From: GCA-003244245 sp035463315
Lineage (GTDB): Bacteria > Actinomycetota > Actinomycetes > Mycobacteriales > Pseudonocardiaceae
Length of the DNA: 10,642 nt
Assembly (NCBI GenBank): GCA_035463315.1
Contig: DATHTJ010000322.1
Coordinates: forward strand, 1-10,642
Reading direction: 5' to 3'
Each line of letters begins with the position of its first letter. The first letter of the stretch is position 1. This document shows, piece by piece, positions 6,392 to 10,642 of this stretch. Under the pieces are notes generated by a model that had not been told where the DNA came from, made no database searches, and was given only the letters and a program-made list of their open reading frames with translations. A program made the position numbers and the translations under genes.

Positions 6392-6409
6392 CACCGGAGG
6401 TCATGGCAC

Positions 6410-7195
6410 TCACTGCTGAGAAATCTCGCCCAGCCAGACGCAGCGCCCAGCGACGGCGAGTTCCTCCGAACGCTCAGCATGATCCGGCAGCACCCGACCG
6501 ACCAGCCGATGGAAGGCATGCCTGTGCTGCGGCTCCACCAAGTGAGCCAGCTCGTGGACGACGACGAGGTCGACGAGGTGCGCTGGAAGCTGAAAGACCG
6601 CCCAGTGGAGCACGATCCCGCCATTCTTCGTACGCTGCCCCCAGCGCTGGCCAAGACCGTCGACCCTTACCCCGGTCGGCCACACCCCAAGGCGACGTGC
6701 CCAGTGGGGTGCGCGGTCATGCAACCACGTCGCCCCCGTCCGGTGATACCACGTGACGATCGACGCGGCCACCCGGCCCGGCTCACCCCCCACGGCGAGC
6801 AACCGGTCACCGGTGAGCTGTACGTCGTCGTCGGCGTCGTCAACGAGGACGAGCCGGCGAGGCCGTCCAAGGTAGGGGAAGTTCTCCCCGTCCACAATCT
6901 CCTTCGCGGGATAGTTGGCGGCGATCTCCGCCTGACGGTTGGCGGTTCGGACCATCCACGGCAGCCGCGCCTTCACCGCCGCGACCACCTCGGCCACGTC
7001 CGCGTCGCGCGGAACGGCAATTGCCAGCGCGCCGCCGGGCTCCGCGGTGAATCCGATCGTCCGCCGCCGGACGCTCACCGTGACCCGCCAGCGGAGGTGG
7101 CCGAGGATACCGGCGTCGACGAGCGCGCGGGTGTAGGCCGGTGCGTCCACGAAATCACCGTAGCCGCGGTCGCCGACAATCCGGTCGCGGCTCAC
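6410..7195 (-). CDS. YgjP-like (DUF45) zinc metallopeptidase
   Basis: This 261-residue protein belongs to the YgjP/SprT-like M48-related family often found beside type I restriction genes. The zinc-binding helix VVVHELAH (H214, E215, H218) is intact, and PQH (H224) shortly after supplies the expected third ligand; E215 would be the catalytic base. The preceding region carries the family's typical WGQRTKNGGIVLHWAVFQLP-type segment, split here around residues 184-203. The GTG at 7195 overlaps the hsdR stop by 4 nt (GTGA), indicating translational coupling; a GTG at 7213 would overlap by 22 nt. Its substrate is unknown; a role in turnover or control of the restriction complex has been suggested only by context. 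No signal peptide is seen, so it should be cytoplasmic. Confidence 0.92.
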   Translation of the reverse strand: MSRDRIVGDRGYGDFVDAPAYTRALVDAGILGHLRWRVTVSVRRRTIGFTAEPGGALAIAVPRDADVAEVVAAVKARLPWMVRTANRQAEIAANYPAKEIVDGENFPYLGRPRRLVLVDDADDDVQLTGDRLLAVGGEPGRVAASIVTWYHRTGATWLHDRAPHWARRLGVWPTGVRVDGLGQRWGQRTKNGGIVLHWAVFQLPAHLVDLVVVHELAHLVEPQHRHAFHRLVGRVLPDHAERSEELAVAGRCVWLGEISQQ

Positions 7196-10100
7196 TGGCA
7201 GAAGTCTGCCCACCTGGCCCGCACCACGTCCACGATCTCCTCAGCTAGCGGGGTCGCGGTGTCTCGATCACAGTTGACGTTCCGCAGCAGGTGATTCAGA
7301 ACGCGCTTGCGCAACCCGTTCTGCAGGGGAGCGCTTTCCAGGAAGTGCGGCGCACACGCCTCCTCCAGGACGATCTCGTAGATGTCCTGCATCACCCTCA
7401 TGGGATCAACTCGGACGTTCAGGACGCCTCTCTGCTCGAGCAGGCGGTAGATGGGACGCTCGGTTCGCGGGTCCAACCCGTCGTCGCTCCTTCGCGACTC
7501 TTCTTCCCGCTCTTGCCGGATCAGCTCTTCCAATGCGCGGGCGCGGTGCTCGGCGTCGTCACGCAACCGCTCCAGGACCCGCTCCAGACGCTCGCTAAGG
7601 CTCTCGTAGTAAGCCGGATCGCCCGGCCGCCGCTGGCTGATGTGCCGACGCAGCGCGTGTTCCATGTGCATAGCGCGGAGGTGGGCGTCCTCGACCTGGC
7701 CCACCCGATCGAGGAAGTCCGGGGCCGAGATGTCCACCGGCGGGATGCGCTGGACGATGCCGCTGACCCGAATGTGCCGGTCGAGCAGGCGCCTGACCTT
7801 GGCGCCATACCGGTATGGGTCGAGACCGCCCGATCGGCTGTCGCGGTACGTGCGCCGCAGCAGGTACTGAACTAGGCCAAGCCGGGCGGCGTCGTCCTCG
7901 TGCTCCAACGCCTCGGACCGCGGCAGCACCACGTCGAGCGTAGCGAGGAAGTCGCCGACCAGGCTGTCGAAGCGGGTGCGCAGCTCGGGGTCGGCCAGCA
8001 GCGCAACCAGCCTGACCCGAACATCGTCGTCCGCCAGCGCCGCGATCGCGTCGATGCCGCGTTCGACTAGGAATTGGCGGACTAGCTCGCGGCGGTCACG
8101 CAACCGCGGCAGTTCCTCGGCGGTGAGGAACTCCTTGTAGCCGTCGAGGTCGGCCTCGTCGTAAGCGGACAGCGCCTCGTCCAAGTGGCGCGAGACGCCC
8201 GCGTAGTCAACGACCAGGCCGACCTCCTTGTGCCGGGCCGGCCGGTTGGTCCGGGCAATCGCCTGGAGCAGCTCGACGTCGCGGATCGCCCGGTCCAGGT
8301 ACAGGACCTGCTCGATCGGCGCGTCGAAACCGGTGAGCAGCATCGATTTGACGATGAGGAACGCGACCGGCGCCGGACCCGCCCCAACCGGCCCGTCAGC
8401 CGATTCGGGCCAGACATTGCCTGCGGTGTGCGTGGGTCGGTCGAAGTTATCGTCCGGGCTGGCCCTGTACCAGGGGTCGTACTCGACGGTCACGTGGACC
8501 GGATGCGTCGTGCTGACGGCGAGGGCAAGGTGATCGGTCCACGGCGCGTCGGTGGTCGAGATCGGGCGATCGCCCGTCAGCCCCTCCGGAGCCGGCAGCC
8601 GCTGCTTAAACCGATCGATGTGCTCGCGCTGGCTGCTCTCGTCGGTCCACTGCCGCCACTCCGGCGGGTCGTGCCTGAGCTGCCCCTCCTCGTCCTTGGT
8701 GACGCCTGCCGAGACCACCGGCACGAAGTCGATCACCCGCAGCAACGATAGGAACGGCAGTGCGGCCCGCAGGAAGGCGGCGTCCGGATGCCCCTCGGCC
8801 GTGCCCTGCCCGAGGCGCACGAACTCCTCCAGCGCGCGTACCAGCTCGTCACGGGCGGCGCGCAGAGCGTCCCGGTATCGCACCGCGGCCAGCCGAGAGA
8901 CCGCGACCACCTGGGCCTTGAAGCCGTTCGGCAGTACGCTGCCGACCCAGTGGCGCAGCATGTCGCGCGCCTTCGGTCCGATGAAACCCATGGACTCCAG
9001 GGCCTGGCGGGTGGTCACCAGGCGCTGTTGCGCCTCTTGCCGTTGCCGCGGCGTACCCCCGACCTCCTGTTCGTACGCGGCGTCGAGGACGACGGCATCG
9101 ACAACGTACGCGTCGGCGCGGCGCTGCTCGTAGCGGATTGGCACGGTCGCGCCGTCGGGCTCGGAGTCGCGCAGGAGGTACTGGTCGATGAAGGGACCGA
9201 AGATCGCCTCGGTGGTGTGGCTATCTTTGTCGGCGCGCAGCAGCGGCGTGCCGGTGAAGCCGATCCTGGCCGCGTTGGGCAACGCGCGCCGCAACCGGGC
9301 GTGCAGCTGGCCGCGCTGGGACCGATGCGCTTCGTCGGCGATCAGCACGATGCGCTCGCTGGTGTTGAGTTCGGGGAAACGCACCTCGGACTGAAGGGGA
9401 TCAGCGGCGAACCGCTCGTCCTCGCGCTCAGCCGCGGCGCACTCGTCCCGCTGTGCGTGCTGGATCATGATCGTCACGATCCCGGGCACGTCGTCGGCCA
9501 ACTTCACCCTGGCATCCGCCTCACCGGCGGCCACGATCGGCGTCTCGCCGGCCAGCGCGAGCGATGCCTGAAGCTGGTCTCGCAGGTCGGTCCGATCGAC
9601 CACGACGATCACCTTGAAGTCGGCGAGCCGCCGCACGGTCCGCATCGTGCGGACCAGGAACGCCATCGTGAAGCTCTTGCCGGAGCCCTGGGTGTGCCAG
9701 ACGACGCCGCCGCGCTCGTCGTCGTGGCCGGTCTGCGCACGGGTACGGCCGCGCAGCAGCCGGGCAATCATCCGGTGGACGGCGCGGAACTGCTGGTAGC
9801 GTGCAATGATCTTGACTGTGCGGCCATCGATCTGGTGGAAGACAGTGAAGTTGCGCACCAGGTCGATCAGGTGGTTTGCGCGGAGCGCGCCCGCAGCGAG
9901 GGTCTCTAACGTGGTGAGCGGTGCGTGGCGGTCGTAGCCCAGCTCGGCGCGGACCTGCTCCAAGGTGGCCGGCTCGACGGTGCGCCACTGCGCGTAATGC
10001 TCGGGTGCAGAGGTGATCGTGCCAATCCGCGCCTCGTCACCGTTCGTGGCCACGAGGACCTGGACGAAGCGGAAGAACAACGGCACGTCCTGACGCTCGC

Positions 10101-10642
10101 CCGCCGGGCGCGTGCCGGCATACGCGCGAAGGTCGTCGATTGCCTCGGCGACGGTGGGCTCCCGATCGGGGCGGACCCCCTCGATGACGGCGAACGGGAT
10201 GCCGTTGACGAACAGCACGGCATCGAGCACAACGAACCGTGCCCCGCCGTCGTACGGGCGGTCGAGCCGGAAGTCGGTGACGAGGAGCAGGTCATTGTTC
10301 TCGGGATGGCTCCAGTCGACCAAGGCGGCAACCTGGATCCGGCCCTGGTCCAAGCCGGGCAGTCCCTCGACCGGCACGCCCTGCAATAGCAGCTCAGTGA
10401 CCTGCTTGTTTGCTTCGACGAGGTTGGGCTCAACGCGGCGGAGCAGCGCGTCGCAGATCTGGTCGATGCGGGTGTCGTCGAGCCATGGCCTGCCGTCGGG
10501 GCCGGGGTTGATTTCGCGGAGTTTAGCGCGCAGCCGGCCTTCGATGATCTCGTCCGACCACGTGCGCCGGCCGTCAACCGGGTGGTCGCCATGAGGAGCG
10601 CCGCCGATGTGTGCAGGCCAGCCGAGCGCGCGAAGAAGTTGA
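7192..10642 (-). CDS. hsdR: Type I restriction enzyme, R (motor/nuclease) subunit, 5' end outside window
   Basis: The frame is open from 10641 to the TGA at 7192, giving 1149 visible residues, and no start codon with a ribosome site is seen, so the gene continues past the right edge. HsdR is the ATP-driven translocase and nuclease of type I systems, acting with HsdM and HsdS. Visible in order: ALGW near the edge, the nuclease region with D140 (VLDAVLFVNG) and E154 (AVIEG), Walker A TQGSGKS (317-323), DEAH (436-439), GFTGTP (461-466), motif V MLLTGFDAP, motif VI QAIARTNR, then the C-terminal helical region. Two signature residues deviate: the Lys of E-x-K is Val156 and the Gln of QxxxY is Asp170, with Y174 kept. 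The ATPase should work; nuclease activity is doubtful. It is followed by the coupled metallopeptidase. hsdM/hsdS are not in view. Confidence 0.96.
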   Translation of the reverse strand, partial: QLLRALGWPAHIGGAPHGDHPVDGRRTWSDEIIEGRLRAKLREINPGPDGRPWLDDTRIDQICDALLRRVEPNLVEANKQVTELLLQGVPVEGLPGLDQGRIQVAALVDWSHPENNDLLLVTDFRLDRPYDGGARFVVLDAVLFVNGIPFAVIEGVRPDREPTVAEAIDDLRAYAGTRPAGERQDVPLFFRFVQVLVATNGDEARIGTITSAPEHYAQWRTVEPATLEQVRAELGYDRHAPLTTLETLAAGALRANHLIDLVRNFTVFHQIDGRTVKIIARYQQFRAVHRMIARLLRGRTRAQTGHDDERGGVVWHTQGSGKSFTMAFLVRTMRTVRRLADFKVIVVVDRTDLRDQLQASLALAGETPIVAAGEADARVKLADDVPGIVTIMIQHAQRDECAAAEREDERFAADPLQSEVRFPELNTSERIVLIADEAHRSQRGQLHARLRRALPNAARIGFTGTPLLRADKDSHTTEAIFGPFIDQYLLRDSEPDGATVPIRYEQRRADAYVVDAVVLDAAYEQEVGGTPRQRQEAQQRLVTTRQALESMGFIGPKARDMLRHWVGSVLPNGFKAQVVAVSRLAAVRYRDALRAARDELVRALEEFVRLGQGTAEGHPDAAFLRAALPFLSLLRVIDFVPVVSAGVTKDEEGQLRHDPPEWRQWTDESSQREHIDRFKQRLPAPEGLTGDRPISTTDAPWTDHLALAVSTTHPVHVTVEYDPWYRASPDDNFDRPTHTAGNVWPESADGPVGAGPAPVAFLIVKSMLLTGFDAPIEQVLYLDRAIRDVELLQAIARTNRPARHKEVGLVVDYAGVSRHLDEALSAYDEADLDGYKEFLTAEELPRLRDRRELVRQFLVERGIDAIAALADDDVRVRLVALLADPELRTRFDSLVGDFLATLDVVLPRSEALEHEDDAARLGLVQYLLRRTYRDSRSGGLDPYRYGAKVRRLLDRHIRVSGIVQRIPPVDISAPDFLDRVGQVEDAHLRAMHMEHALRRHISQRRPGDPAYYESLSERLERVLERLRDDAEHRARALEELIRQEREEESRRSDDGLDPRTERPIYRLLEQRGVLNVRVDPMRVMQDIYEIVLEEACAPHFLESAPLQNGLRKRVLNHLLRNVNCDRDTATPLAEEIVDVVRARWADFCQ

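Noticed and set aside
5988..6419. 143-codon + strand frame containing a CxxC pair
   Set aside because: No ribosome site at its GTG, rare codons (CTA, AGG, AGA) in the second half, and it overlaps the better supported 54-residue ORF and the XRE promoter.
10384..10386. TTG as the start of hsdR
   Set aside because: The same frame stays open to the window edge and its upstream residues (ALGW, then EGRLRAKLREINPG and so on) look like normal HsdR N-terminal sequence, so the gene is truncated by the window.
1..10642. CRISPR array, tRNA or rRNA genes
   Set aside because: No regularly spaced direct repeats and no cloverleaf or ribosomal RNA sequence were recognised on either strand.

Overview
The window looks like chromosomal DNA of a high-GC actinomycete. 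The evidence is strong G/C at third codon positions, frequent GTG starts, and a WhiB-family regulator next to a mycoredoxin and an HRDC-containing UvrD2. The block mrx1 / uvrD2 / whiB7 has the same order and orientation as Rv3198A-Rv3198c-Rv3197A in Mycobacterium tuberculosis. The overall feel suggests Pseudonocardiales, but that placement is a guess.

Left part (1-1936). A gene tail of unknown identity is followed by a mycobacterial-type beta-carbonic anhydrase on the + strand. Facing it on the - strand are a tiny arginine-rich ORF and whiB7. The convergent gap between the anhydrase and the tiny ORF is filled by an unusually symmetric palindrome cassette: a 30-bp near-palindrome directly after each stop codon, with a perfect 24-bp stem between them. 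A 16-bp motif of the central stem recurs just after the whiB7 stop. Upstream of whiB7 is a leader of about 460 nt. It has an autoregulatory-type promoter with an AT-rich block before the -35, a 75-codon upstream ORF with a near-ideal ribosome binding site, and a strong hairpin with a U-rich tail just before the whiB7 start. This is the layout of a translation-sensing attenuator.

Middle part (1937-6391). This holds uvrD2 (-), mycoredoxin (+, divergent from uvrD2) and a 65-residue single-pass membrane protein (+). It also holds a 428-residue XRE/TPR-type regulator (-) with its own probable promoter and operator, and a 54-residue hypothetical protein (+).

Right part (6410-10642). A two-gene - strand unit holds the end of a type I restriction operon: hsdR (its 5' end lies outside the window) overlaps by 4 nt a YgjP-like (DUF45) zinc metallopeptidase gene. 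hsdM and hsdS are not visible and would lie upstream, beyond 10642. The HsdR nuclease domain departs from its family at two signature positions: the Lys of the E-x-K motif is Val, and the Gln of QxxxY is Asp. The helicase motifs are intact.

The most interesting items are the whiB7 leader with its long uORF, the mirror-image palindrome cassette with its third copy, and the HsdR with a possibly inactive nuclease coupled to a metallopeptidase.
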